A DNA stretch of 53,604 nt from Lactarius indigo (taxonomy: Eukaryota > Basidiomycota > Agaricomycetes > Russulales > Russulaceae). The notes below the pieces were generated by a model, which made no database searches, was not told where the DNA came from, and saw only the letters and a list, made by a program, of their open reading frames with translations. Below are positions 11,101 to 21,814 of this stretch, piece by piece. The stretch's first letter is position 1. Each line of letters opens with the position of its first letter. The stretch covers positions 1-53,604 of the forward strand of contig JAFKAC010000234.1 of NCBI GenBank assembly GCA_025766275.1, in the 5' to 3' direction. The translations under genes were made by a program, and so were the position numbers.

Positions 11101-11770
11101 CCAACGGTACCCGCGCGGCAGCAACCGATTTGCTGAGCGAAGAAAGAAGCAGACAAGCGGACAATCGCAAGACTCGGATTTTTAAGCATCGATGATTTGG
11201 TAACAAACCAAGGAGAGCTCACAATAATATTAAATTTCAATCAATCAAGTCAGGAAGCGACAATCGAAGCTTGTGTGCCGCTACCGGCAGATGCCACGCA
11301 ACAAGACATCGCAGCGGTGTACATTTCTCTATGTGATTCAGAAAACCCCAACCTAAGCACCTACCTTAATACCTCGGAATCTAACAGCAGCGATCGGCCG
11401 GCCCGGCAGGAAGGCAAAAGCATCGCCTTCGCCGACACGAAAGCACCGGCTGCAATATACCTCGGCAAGAAATACAAACCCATAGCACTCAAAATCAGAC
11501 TGATAGAAACCGAACTCCCAAGCTGGTTCAGAATAGTCCGCGAAATAACCGGCTACCCACTACAAGACCTACCAGCACTACCCACTAAACCAAGCGAGTT
11601 CCGACCGACCCGGCCGATATACTAGCGAACGCAAAACGCAATTTGACCTCGCGCACGCCGGTACCTTCTTATTACCAGAAGAACGCAAGCTAATGCACGA
11701 ATTCATGTGCATCCAAGAATAAAGCATTTGCCTGGGAAGATGCGGGAGCGTGGACCCACCGTGGCTCTCA
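11101..11770 (+). pseudogene. Protease-RT linker and start of RT, element R (left part)
   Basis: 11197-11625 is an open frame (ADTKAPAAIYLGKKYKPIA, LPSWFRIVREITGYPLQDLP). It is followed in another frame by FLLPEERKLMHEFMC and, near 11720-11755, KAFAWEDAGAW, the segment that precedes the RT fingers in this family. Similarity to R then stops, and element B sequence begins between about 11756 and 11800. Roughly 70 codons of R between here and 18961 are missing or unrecognisable. Confidence 0.6.
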
Positions 11771-11779
11771 CCAGCCGAA

Positions 11780-13065
11780 GTCGAACCAAGTTTGTCAAGG
11801 AGTACCTAGAGCGACATCCCTACGACGATCTTCGACCCTCCATTAAAGGAACCGCTCTCTGGAGGAACAACCCCACACAACGAAGGGTACTACGTTTACG
11901 ACCCTGACAAACTCACATACGAACCAATTGAATATATTGAAGACCAGCACATCTGGGCCTACGTTGCCTACTCTGACACGAAACATTCCTGGTACTCATA
12001 CAAGCCTGTCCCCGTACATCTAGGACTAGGACCAGGAAAGGGACAAATCAGCGCTATTGAAGCAGATTCCGACGTTGAAGAACCGTCATCAGAACCAGAT
12101 TTAGACAACCCTACATTAACACCCACAATTCAATGCCCCGTGGACTTCGCATCGTATGCCAACATGTCTGCCACCCAGCTCTCCACCACCTCACCACCTC
12201 GCAACCACTCGCAAGCTCCTCGACAGCGAATCCTGCAAGTGGTGGAGGACATCTTGTGGAGGAAGTGTGTCGGCAAGTGGAGGAGGCGCTGCAGGAAGCG
12301 CAGGAGGCCATCATGGAGGCGGTGCGCCTGGAGGTGGAGGCGGTGTGCCTGGAGGTGGAGGTGGAGGCGGCGCGCCTGGAGGTGGAGGCGGCGGAGCAGC
12401 AGCTGGCCCGATTGCTGGAGGACCTCCTCAACCAAACGGGCGGCTTGGAGGAAACCCTCCACCAGAATTCACTGGAGACCGAGAAGCCAGGTCGAGCCTT
12501 CCTCAACGCCTTCGCCCTCTATTGCGGAATGAACCCAAACATCCAACAACTCACCCTCCCCTATTCCCGTGCCATGACACTACTCTCTTACATCCGAGGC
12601 CCGTTAGTGGACGATTGGGTCGAAGAACAAATACAATGGCTAGCTGATCAGCTAGCAGGAGGCGTAGCCATGAACACAAGAAAACCTGTGGAACACTATC
12701 GAAACATGATTTATCCAAGGCATATACGGACACCACGCAACAGCAAAAAGCTTGCCACGCCATTCAAAATTTACGAATGGACAAGGAAGACATCGACACA
12801 TAGTATAGCCAAATTCTCTAACCTGGCAAACAAGCGGGGTATAACAAAGATGAAGCAACAACACTGGGAATCTTCCAGAAGGGACTCCCAACGCACTAGT
12901 CATAAACGCGATCAAATTCCACCACCCCGTAGATTGGGACAACTGGAAAACGCGGTCACACTCCAACAAGCAGAATATCTTCTGCTTAAGGACAGACTTA
13001 CCAAAGGAAGAACAGACAAAAAAGGGGGGGGCCTCTCGCGACCAATGGCTAAATGCCCTCAATAA
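11780..13065 (+). pseudogene. gag of element B
   Basis: The N-terminal part (KFVKEYLERHPYDD, ALWRNN, then after a frame change EGYYVYDPDKLTYEPIEYI) resembles the first 100 residues of the element C gag. A Ser/acid-rich linker and a very Gly/Pro-rich stretch (12300-12430) follow, then the capsid core ALYCGMNPNIQQ, YIRGPLVDDWVEEQIQWL. Frame changes near 11880 and 12485 are needed to join the pieces. No CCHC knuckle could be placed before the protease. Confidence 0.65.
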
Positions 13066-13456
13066 AACTAGAGACCCAAACGCGATGGATGTTAGCCGTA
13101 CTCGAGCCAGAGCAGCAATGACGGACGACGAAAGAAGCAGCTCCAAAAGGAAGGAAGATGCTTCCGATGCTGAGGGCAAGGACATATCTCCAGGTTCTGC
13201 CCCCAGAAACTGGCCGTCACAGCCAAAACCACGAGTACTAGCGACCCCACCCAAACCACTGCCACTATTTCAATGACCGCATCACGCCCTCTCTCGAATG
13301 AAGAACAAGCCAATGCCCAAGTAGCGGCCCTATTTGCCCAAACCCCCGAAGTACGAGAATTGATGGTGGACAAACTCTTCGGGCAGAAGAAGGATTTTCT
13401 GAACACTTGAACCCAGCGGCCTGGGCTAGAGCACTAAAACTTAGCGTGTACAATAG

Positions 13457-14369
13457 CAGATTCCGATCTATGCGAATTCCAGTACTTTTCAAATCTGCTC
13501 ACGTGACGGCCGAACGAAACATCCTCATAGACTCAGGTGCAACCGACAATTTCATAAGCGCAAACCTCCTTAGATGACTCAAAATTGCCTGGTTAGCCAC
13601 TGAACGCCCCATCAAGATATGGAACGTAGACGGAACCCATAATCAAGGAGGGGAAATTACATCCTTCACCAACCTCACTGTTAAAACAGGAGGAAAAGCC
13701 CAAAATCTTCGATTCCTCATCACCGACTTAGGAAACGATGAAGTCATACTGGGATACCCTTGGTTCACAGCCTTTGGACCCAAGTTCCATTGGCGGGATG
13801 CCACATTGGATGAAGAATTTCAACCGGTGGTCGTCACTAGCCTAAATTTGTCCGACGAAGCCATGCCTTTAGAAGCAACTATCAAGGCATTGGAGATGTA
13901 TCAACTGGACGAATTAACTTGGGAACAGCTTGAAGATACGACAGACCCTCACATCCGATTACGAAAGACAACCACGGCATCCGAACTGGCACAACAAGAA
14001 GCTGCCAAAAGACCCCAAAAAACCTTCGAAGAGATGGTTCCAGAAGAATATCGCAGACATCGGAAGGTCTTCAGCGAAGAGGCATCCCAGCGTTTTCCCC
14101 CATCACGACCCTGGGACCACGCCATTGATCTGGTCCCAAATGCCCCAGAAACGATGGACTGCAAAGTATACCCACTTACAATCCCAGAAACAGAAAAACT
14201 GACGGAATTCGTAACCGAACACCTGGACAAAAGGTATATCCAGCCGTCGAAGTCTCCCTATGCTTCCCCTTTCTTCTTCATTAAGAAGAAAGATGGGAAA
14301 CTACGCCCGGTACAAGACTATCGCCGGCTAAACGAACTCACTATAAAGAATCATTACCCGCTCCCCTAA
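13457..14369 (+). pseudogene. Protease and start of RT, element B
   Basis: FRSMRIPV leads into LIDSGATDNFISANLL, with the catalytic DSG of a retroviral-type aspartic protease, then [21 protein letters not shown] at 13575 interrupts. From 13806 the frame is open through the linker to the RT fingers ([17 protein letters not shown]) and ends at TAA after YPLP, where the RT continues in another frame. The role is polyprotein processing and the first part of reverse transcriptase. Confidence 0.75.
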
Positions 14370-16846
14370 TCCCCGAATTAATCGATAAGATTCAAGAAGC
14401 ACAACTGTACTCGAAACTCGATATTCGTTGGGGATACAACAATGTCCGGATCAAACAAGGAGACGAATGGAAGGCCGCGTTCAAAACAAACCAAGGGTTG
14501 TTCGAACCCCAAGTAATGTTCTTCGGCCTCACCAACTTGCCGAGCACCTTTCAAACTATGATGGACACAATCTTCCGAGAGCTGGTACTGACAGGCGAAG
14601 TTATTGTCTATATGGACGACATCCTAATCGCAACCGCGGACAATCGCACCCATCACAGAAAAGTATTACACCAAGTCCTCGACCTCTGCAATGAACACGA
14701 CTTGTATATTAAACCAGAAAAATGCGTGTTCGAAGCCTACGAAGTGGAATACTTAGGACTAATCATTGGACATGGGCAACTACGAATGGACCCGGTCAAG
14801 GTTCAAGGGTGCGCGATTGGAAGGCACCGAAGTCCCTGAAAGAAGTGCGGGCCTTCCTGGGATTTTGCAACTTCTACTGGCATTTCATAAGGGGATTCTC
14901 GACTATCGCAAGGCCGCTCCACGACCTCACAAAGAAGGACACCCCATGGGAATGGACGGAAGCCAGACAGAAAGTGTTCGAAACTATCAAAGAACAAATC
15001 AGTTCTGAACCCGTGCTTCTGTTCCCAAAACTAGACCAACCCTTCGAAATCGAAGTCGACGCCTCAAGCTACGCCCTAGGAGCGGTCCTAAATCAAAAGG
15101 GGGAAGACAATAAAATGCACCCAGTCGTGTTCTACTCTGAGTCGCTATCAGAGGCAGAACGCAATTACGACATCTACGATAGAGAACTACTGGCAATTGT
15201 CAAAGCGTTACGCACTTGGCGCACATACCTCATTGGATCCCCCCATCTGATAACGATCCATACAGACCACGCCAACCTGCAGTACTGGAAAGAACCCCGA
15301 AAGATTAGTCGACGAGTAGCACGAGAGTTTCAAGAGTTGTCGGAGTACAACTTCATACTCAAGCATATCCCTGGTGCAAAAAATACACAGGCAGACTCTC
15401 TATCACGAAGACCCGACTATGACGACGGCACAGAAGATAACGACCATGTCACGGTGCTGCCAGACCAAGTCTTTCTCAAGATAACTCAAACCTCCATGCA
15501 CGACATGGATATATGGACCCAAATCGCGCAAAACATAGACGAAGCAGCAATCCTCCCATGGGTAGAGCCACACAATCTGAAGAAGCACGACGGATTGTGG
15601 TGGAAAGGCGATGCTCTCGTTGTTGTGGGAAACAACAACCTTAAGCGGGGGGTAATCACCTTTTTCCACGATACTCCAAGCGCAGGACATCCAGGAATTG
15701 CAAACACCCTAGAACTTCTACGACGCGATTTCTGGTGGCCCAACATGCGTAAAGATGTAGAAGCCTACGTTAAGGGATGCGCAACGTGTCAAAGCAACAA
15801 AATCAATCACCACCGACAGAAACCTCACTTATTCCCCATCACCACCGAACCATCAGCTGAACCATTTGAGGTAGTGGCCATGGACTTTATAGTTAAACTC
15901 CCGATGTCAAAGGGGTTCGACTCGATTCTCACAATCACGGACCACGACTGCTCAAAAGCGGCAATATTCATACCGTGTAACAAAACCATAACATCGGAAG
16001 GAGTGGCAAAACTCTACCTCCGATATGTCTACCCACATTACGGCCTACCGCGAAGGATCATATCAGATCGAGACCCAAGATTCGCGTCGACGTTCATGAG
16101 GCAATTGTGCAAAACACTGGGAATACAACAGAATGTGTCATCGGTGTACCACCCCCAAACGGATGGCCAATTGGAACGTACCAACCAATGGTTGGAACAA
16201 TATCTGCAACATTGGTGCAATGTACAGCAGAATAACTGGGCGGAACTACTACCGATGGCACAATTCGCTCATAATTCCTGGAAGAACGCCACCACTAGGC
16301 ACTCTCCATTCTCGCTCATTATGGGGTGGGAACCACGAACCACATGGACGCCCAAACCATCAAACAACCCTGTGGTGGATCAAAGATTGGAAGAACTGCA
16401 GATACTCCGACAACACGCACAAGACAGTATTAAGCATGCACAACACCTCATGGCCCGACAGGGAAAAACGGGGTTCACACCTTATCAGCAAGGGGACCAA
16501 GTATGGTTAGAAGGAACCAATCTCCGCACCTTCTATCCCACGAACAAGTTAGCTCCAAAATGATACGGACCCTTCAAAATAATTAGGGTCCTATCAGATG
16601 TTTCATACGAACTGGAACTCCCGGCATCATGGAAGATCCATCCGGTGTTCCATGCGAACCTCCTGACGCCATACAAGGAAACGGAACTACACGGCGCAAA
16701 CTATACCCAACCCCCACCAGACCTGATCAAGGGAGAAGAGGAGTATGAAGTGGAGCGAATCGAAGACGCCCAGGAACAAGGAAGGGGGCAAACTCCACTA
16801 CCTAGTAAAGTGGAAGGGATTCCCACCAAGCGATAACACATGGGAA
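14370..16846 (+). pseudogene. RT, RNase H, integrase and chromodomain of element B
   Basis: 14370-14839 holds the RT palm with LYSKLDIRWGYNN and the catalytic YMDD (IVYMDDILIAT). From 14722 to 16560 a long frame encodes RNase H (IEVDASSYALGAVL, AERNYDIYDRELLAI, HTDHANLQYW) and the integrase: HHCC zinc finger (AGHPGIANTLELLRRDFWW, KGCATCQSNK), the D,D,E core (MDFIVKLP, SDRDPRF, QLERTNQW). TGA at 16561 interrupts just before YGPFKIIRV. A one-base change near 16785 splits the chromodomain (YEVERI / LVKWKGFPPSDNTWEP). RNA-dependent DNA synthesis and integration are the family roles; this copy is dead. Confidence 0.85.
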
Positions 16847-18349
16847 CCTGCAACAAATATGACCCACGCTGCAGACGTCATCAAAGACTTCTATCAACAA
16901 CATCTGACCGCCAAAGGGCTGGACGAACGATATAAAAACACCCTCGATCGTATCCCCATACCTCTCAGCCCAACAATGACCAACACCCCAGTATCCGACA
17001 CCACCCTTGTCCACGTCCTCAGCAACCCCCAACTCGAAGCTGCCCTTGAACAAGGGATTGTCACCATTGACCTATCCAACATTCCCCGCCTATCACCACC
17101 ACCATCCCCCCAGCATATCATCCCCGAACGAGAACCTGGCGAACTTACCCCATCGACACCTGAAGAAGGGCAATATTCCCCAATGCCCCCTCCTCAACAA
17201 CAGTCCACACCTCCACCACTCAAACCCTTTACTCCTGTCCATGTCCATACCCCTATTGACTACGATTGACCTGACTCCCCTCCCAACAACACAGACGACC
17301 CTGGCGCTCCATTCTTCCCGAACACCCCTGGAACCCCCAAATACTACCCATTACAGATCCTGCTACCGGACGGTGGATCCAACCCTGCAAAGTATATTTA
17401 CTATTGCAAGGGATTCACCGAGGTAGTGGGAACAATGGGCTCTGGGCAACCCCATTACGGAGAGGAGGTCTACCTCTCGTCACTCAGGCCAAATGTATCA
17501 GCACCACCCTTCACGGCTGAACAACTGCAGTTCTTTGACCCCCATGATATCCGCGCCTGCGCCTTGGACGAAACCCTCATCGAACTCAACTCGCCACGCC
17601 TTACCGCCGAAATCACTAGGCTGCGAACGGGGCTCTTGGCGCTCAAAGAACTTGATGAAAGATGCGAGAAATTGGAAGAGGACGCGCGCAAATTGCGATC
17701 GGAACGGCTTACAGTTGATCTGATGCTAGCAAGTACCAAAAGACGACTCCAGTACGCGGGGGCACTGACTACTATCGGCGACGAGTACGCGCGTATGATG
17801 GCCCTACCAGCCCCACTTCGCCACTCTCGCTACGCCATCCCATTCTCCCCACGACGCGGGGGGCCACTAGAATTCCCTCGTCTCGCCGACAAACCCCATC
17901 GCCAACGTTGCTACCATTGCAACAGCCTTCATCACCTCATGCGCGACTGCCCCACCAGACCTCGACCCGCCTGCCGACATTGCCAAAGCCAAGAACACCA
18001 ATCGATCGATGCATATTCCGTCAAGCAGGCATGGTGGAAGAAGTGATCACGACCCACAAAGCGGATGAGCGCATCCGGCAAGCAATAACTACTGAGGCCA
18101 CCACCTCCTTCACCGTCCCCGAACCACCGATAATCGCCGCTCAAACTCAAGGGAGGTGGTGCGGACGCTGTTTTCATACTGACACCAACCACGATGAAAT
18201 CCGGTGCCCACAGTACGAAATGTGTCGCAAGTGTGGTAAACGGGGTCCACTATTCTTCCTTAAAATGCATTACTGTCGACTCAACGTTTCTCCCTGGCCA
18301 GAAAACGATCTGGATGCCAACATCTATGACCTCGTCGACCCAGAGTGTT
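16847..18349 (+). pseudogene. Accessory C-terminal domain of element B pol (Pro-rich, coiled coil, CCHC knuckles)
   Basis: The chromodomain frame runs on without a stop through a Pro/Ser/Thr-rich linker to TGA at 17267, then continues in frame: DDPGAPFF, ILLPDGG, EVVGTMGSG, PHYGEEVY, ALDETLIELNSPRLTAEITR, a charged helix, then CYHCNSLHHLMRDC (CX2CX4HX4C) and CRHCQSQEH. A one-base change near 18010 leads to the last part, WCGRCF...HDEIRC and CRKCGKRGP, ending at TGA 18347. It aligns over its whole length with the accessory ORF of element A (2535-3953) and in the middle with C and D. Function unknown. Confidence 0.75.
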
Positions 18350-18370
18350 GAAGTCGAGGCATCTTCAAGT

Positions 18371-18385
18371 CTGGACAGGGGGTAA
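18371..18385 (+). other. Polypurine tract of element B
   Basis: CTGGACAGGGGGTAA lies directly before the TGTTACA start of the 3' LTR. This is the usual plus-strand primer position. Confidence 0.6.
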
Positions 18386-18959
18386 TGTTACAAACTCTTT
18401 GCTTCTTCGGACTTGTTCTTTCCTTACCACTTTTCCCACTCCCATCGCTTCACGAGCCCTGTACGACTACGCGGACTTTACGATTACCCGGCTTCTATCA
18501 CGCGCCCTGCTTATCGTCGTTATCTTTCGATAAAGCTCGACATGTGCCAGTTTCCGTTCACTTTCTACTCACGCACGGACCCGCGTGATCCTCCTCTATT
18601 CTCGATCCAGACACCCTTTGTTCCCCTTATGTCTTACCGTTTGTTCTCCGATTGGGAACGGCGTTGTTACCTTTATTGTCTCGTATGACGCGACGAGTAT
18701 TTAAGCCTAGTACTATCTAGCTTGTACGGTAGACTAGACTTCTTGTGTAACTACTACACTCGTCAATGCAGAGTCTCTTGTCCCCAATCCCCGTCTTTGC
18801 TAGACCTTTGAGTCTTAGCCCTTCCTCTACAGCTCGAGTGACTTGCGTCCTTGTAGCTCTTGTGCATCATCACATCTGAAGTTGAGCCTTTGAGCTTAGA
18901 CTACCGATCGACTGACTTAGTACAGGTCGTACACGCAACGCCCCTGTAGTGGCATTACA
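18386..18959 (+). repeat. 3' LTR of element B
   Basis: 574 bp from TGTTACA to ATTACA. TATA box TATTTAA at 18698-18704. ACTAGACTTC starts 35 nt from the TATA box, and an imperfect stem (CTAGTACTA with TAGACTAG) surrounds this site. The LTR is followed at once by R sequence. No matching 5' LTR was found. Confidence 0.75.
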
Positions 18960-18960
18960 C

Positions 18961-20382
18961 CACAGCCTGGAGCCGCTTAACAAAGTTACAATCAAGCACG
19001 CCGGCGTCACCCCATTCACTGATCAGATAGGCGAGCATTTCACCGGCCCGAGCATGCGGCGGCATGCTAGACCTATATGTCAGCTACAATGAACGAGGCT
19101 TATCACCAGAATCATGAGATTTAACAACCTTCCAATCACCATTCGGCGCCTTGCGACTGGTCACTTTACCCATGGGATGGACGAACTCGGTCCCGATATT
19201 TCACGACAACGTCACATGCATATTGCAGCCAGAGATCCCAGACGTCACGGTTCCTTACATCAATGATGTGCCGATTCACGGACCGGCAGGTCAGTACGAA
19301 CTAGCTGACGGAACCGAAGAACACATATTAGAAAATACCGGCATCCGCCGATTTATCTGGGAGCACTTCCAAGGACTCAATCGAGTAGTCCAGCGAGTCA
19401 AGTACTGTGGCGGCACATTTAGCGGCCTAAAATCAATACTTTGCGCAGAGGAAATAACTGCAGTTGGACACCGGTGCACACCGCACGGAAGGCTACCAGA
19501 GGTGGCCCGCGTGAACAAAATCGTTAACTGGGGACCGTGCAAAGACCTATCTGAAGTTCGCGCATTCCTCAGCACTGTAGGAGTGTGCAGGATATTCATA
19601 CAAAACTTCGCGAAACGAGCCAACTCGCTCATCAATCTCACTCGCAAAGGCGTTCCATTCGAATTTGGACCGGCGCAAGTTGTGGCCCAAGAAGATTTAA
19701 AGCAGGCCCTCTTGAGTTCGCCGGCGCTTTGGCCGATTGACTACCAATCCAACTCACCGGTAATACTGGCCGTGGACACCTCACCGATAGCCATAGGGTT
19801 TTACCTCTGCCAGGCCGACTCAGCAATGCCGAAAAAGCGGTACTACGCACACTTTGGCTCGTTGCCGCTAAATGACCGAGAGCGCCGCTTTTCGCAACCG
19901 AAGCTAGAACTATACGGCCTCTATAGGCACTGCGCGCTTACAAAATATTCATCGTCGGCGTGCACAACCTAATAGTGGAAGTAGATGCCAGGTATATCAA
20001 AGGCATGCTCAATAATCCAGACATTGCACCGTCGGCCAGCGTCAACCGCTGGATAGTATCAATTCTAACCTTTCATTTTGAGCTGCGCCACATCCCCGGA
20101 AAGCAGCACGGACCGGATGGACTCTCTCGGCGGCCAGTACAGCCGGATGACAAACAAGAAGAGGAGGAAGAAAGCAGCGAAGAAGAATTCGAAGATTGGA
20201 TTGATAACCTATATGGCTTCATGCATATGGTTAACCATCCGGTCGTGGCGCCTCGCACAAACCAACTTCTATACACCATCGCAAGCACGAACATACCAGA
20301 AAAGCGACCATACGAGATGGCCAACGCATTTCCATATGAGCCGAACTACGATCTAATCCCGCGAATGAAAGCGGCCGCGTGA
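18961..20382 (+). pseudogene. RT and RNase H of element R (right part)
   Basis: R resumes with HSLEPLNKVTIKHAGVTPF, the RT fingers/palm of this family, then LRLVTLPMGWTNSVPIFHDN. The expected Y-x-D-D block reads VPYINDVPIHG, with Asn in place of the first catalytic Asp. RNase H follows (ILAVDTSPIAIGFYLCQ, RERRFSQPKLELYGLY), then VEVDARYIKGML and HGPDGLSRRP. A TGA at 19115 replaces the residue before DLTTF, and TGA at 20380 ends the open frame in mid-protein. Confidence 0.75.
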
Positions 20383-21320
20383 GCCAACGAAAAACTAGCG
20401 GCAGCGCACGACTGGCTGACCTTCCTGGAGCGACCGGAAGGCATGACAGAACAAGATTATACCGCTCTAGTGCGCTTCGCAGCAAGATTCTTCGTAGATG
20501 ACAGGCTACTCTGGAAGCGAAACCCGCAGGGGGCCCACCAGAGAGTCCTGTATCGGCACCGACGCATCGAAGCGATACACGCGGCCCACGACGATACCGG
20601 GCACTGCAGCTTCTACGCGACCCGGGCTCTACTAATAGAACGGTACTGGTGGCCATTCATGGGCGACGACATCACTTGGTACGTGCGCACCTGCCATGTC
20701 TGCCAAACCTGGCAGACCCAGCAAATCTCAATACCGCTGGTGGTCGCCACCCCTGCGCCTTTATTTGCGAAGATGTATATGGACACAATGCACCTCCTGC
20801 GTGCCGCCGGCTACTCCTACATTGTACAAGGCCGCTGCTCTCTGACCGGATACCCAGAATTTAGAATGCTCCGGAAAGAAATGGCTCAGGCATTTGGCGA
20901 CTGGATATTCCAAGATGTACTATGCCGATGGGGAACGCTGACAGAATAGTCTCAGAACGGCAAGCCCTTCGTCGCAGCGCTCGGCCACTTGGAGCGCAAG
21001 TACCACGTGACACTATTAGGATAAGCGGATATAACTCTCGTGCGAATGGCATAGTAGAGCATGCGCACTTCGACGTGCAGCAAGCACTGTTTAAAGCGGC
21101 GACGGTGAGCAAAACGCTGGCCGCAGGCGACATATCCGTATTCTGGTCAGAGCGCGTTACGCCGCAGAAGCATCTCGGCTGCTCGCCATTCTTCGCGGCG
21201 ACCGGCGTTCACCACTGCTACCCTTTGACATCATAGAAGCAAACTATCTATCGCCCCACCCGATTCAATACTAGCAAACAACCGACCTCATCGCCCAGCA
21301 GGCGGTTAGCTCTGCAAAAG
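20383..21320 (+). pseudogene. Integrase of element R, cut by element C
   Basis: 20443-20949 carries the HHCC zinc finger (AIHAAHDDTGHC, RYWWPFMGDD, CHVCQ) and the start of the catalytic core (MYMDTMHLLRAAGYSYIVQG). NGKPFVAALGHLERKYHV and YNSRANGIVEHAHFDVQQAL follow in other frames, giving the expected Asp and Glu positions. The similarity runs to DLIAQQAVSSAK at 21320, where the 5' LTR of C begins. No chromodomain is present. Confidence 0.75.
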
Positions 21321-21600
21321 TGTTACGGTTTCATGTGTTGGACCCTTACTGTACCGGTTGTGGCTACGGCGGTAAGGTAGATTAGTCACGGACTCGGGTT
21401 TTACGATAGGAGTTAGGTGTTGAAGGATGACTCGATCCTAGTACAGGTAGTAGTAGTACTAGGATTGCGCTACTTACGCGATACGTTGGACACTACATTA
21501 CAGTGACTCATAGCAGCGCTTGAAAGCCTGCTCTTCTTGTATTTAAGATAGCTGCGGAAGACCAAGACACGCCATCTTGGTCTTCTTCAATCGTCACTTG

Positions 21601-21643
<43 letters not shown>

Positions 21644-21801
21644 TCTTACCCCTTTATCCGGACAAAGGGGGTCGCCGTTATACTAGTGTCTTCGAACATC
21701 TAGACTTCGCCTTCATGCCATACGCTTCTGGAGCGTGATTAGCTAAGTCACCAGTCGCCCTATCCGAGCTCAAGTCGAGCTAACGTCGTGACGACGTTAC
21801 A
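21321..21801 (+). repeat. 5' LTR of element C
   Basis: 481 bp, TGTTACGG...GACGTTACA. It matches the 3' LTR (28579-29053) along its full length with scattered substitutions and a longer (CT)n tract (about 21605-21640). TATA box TATTTAA is at 21540-21546. A palindrome TAACGTCGTGACGACGTTA sits at the end. Confidence 0.9.
21540..21585 (+). promoter_or_regulatory. LTR core promoter and start-site hairpin, element C
   Basis: TATTTAA at 21540 is followed by GAAGACCAAGA (21557-21567), a 7-nt loop CACGCCA and TCTTGGTCTTC (21575-21585), a perfect 11-bp stem. The right arm starts 35 nt from the TATA box, a normal distance for a transcription start. The same block recurs in the 3' LTR (28798-28843). Confidence 0.6.
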
Positions 21802-21803
21802 TT

Positions 21804-21814
21804 AAGACCAAGAT
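21804..21814 (+). other. Self-priming-type primer-binding site of element C
   Basis: AAGACCAAGAT begins 2 nt after the 5' LTR. It is perfectly complementary to ATCTTGGTCTT (21574-21584), located at the expected 5' end of the RNA, 34 nt from the TATA box. In Tf1 of fission yeast and the sushi group the RNA 5' end folds back to prime reverse transcription through an 11-nt match. No TGG, the hallmark of a tRNA-type site, stands at this place. Confidence 0.65.

Larger units (their letters stand above)
11770..18959 (+). mobile_element. Element B: Ty3/gypsy chromodomain retrotransposon inserted in R
   Basis: Gag, protease, RT, RNase H, integrase, chromodomain, accessory domain, purine tract and 3' LTR occur in order on the plus strand. 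No 5' LTR precedes gag, so the left end has been lost together with part of R. Reading frames carry a handful of one-base frame changes and three clear TGA stops (13575, 16561, 17267). The right junction is ATTACA (LTR end, 18959) against the resuming R reverse transcriptase at 18961. Confidence 0.85.
7535..21320 (+). mobile_element. Element R: old Ty3/gypsy retrotransposon, split by B and cut by C
   Basis: R consists of an 800-bp 5' LTR, gag with a CCHC knuckle, protease, RT, RNase H and integrase in gypsy order. It is clearly a different family from A-D: no chromodomain is seen and the protease, RT and integrase motifs differ. Element B separates its RT (left part ends near 11755, right part resumes at 18961). 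The integrase ends at the 5' LTR of element C at 21320. Many stops and frame changes show age. The 3' LTR was not found in the window. Confidence 0.8.

Noticed and set aside
12133..12532. Arg/Trp- and Glu-rich alternative ORFs in the B gag region
   Set aside because: They come from the GGA/GGC-rich linker read in other frames. The flanking gag core fixes the real frame.
21605..21640. (CT)n tract as a separate locus
   Set aside because: It is part of the C LTR and occurs again, shorter, in the 3' LTR.
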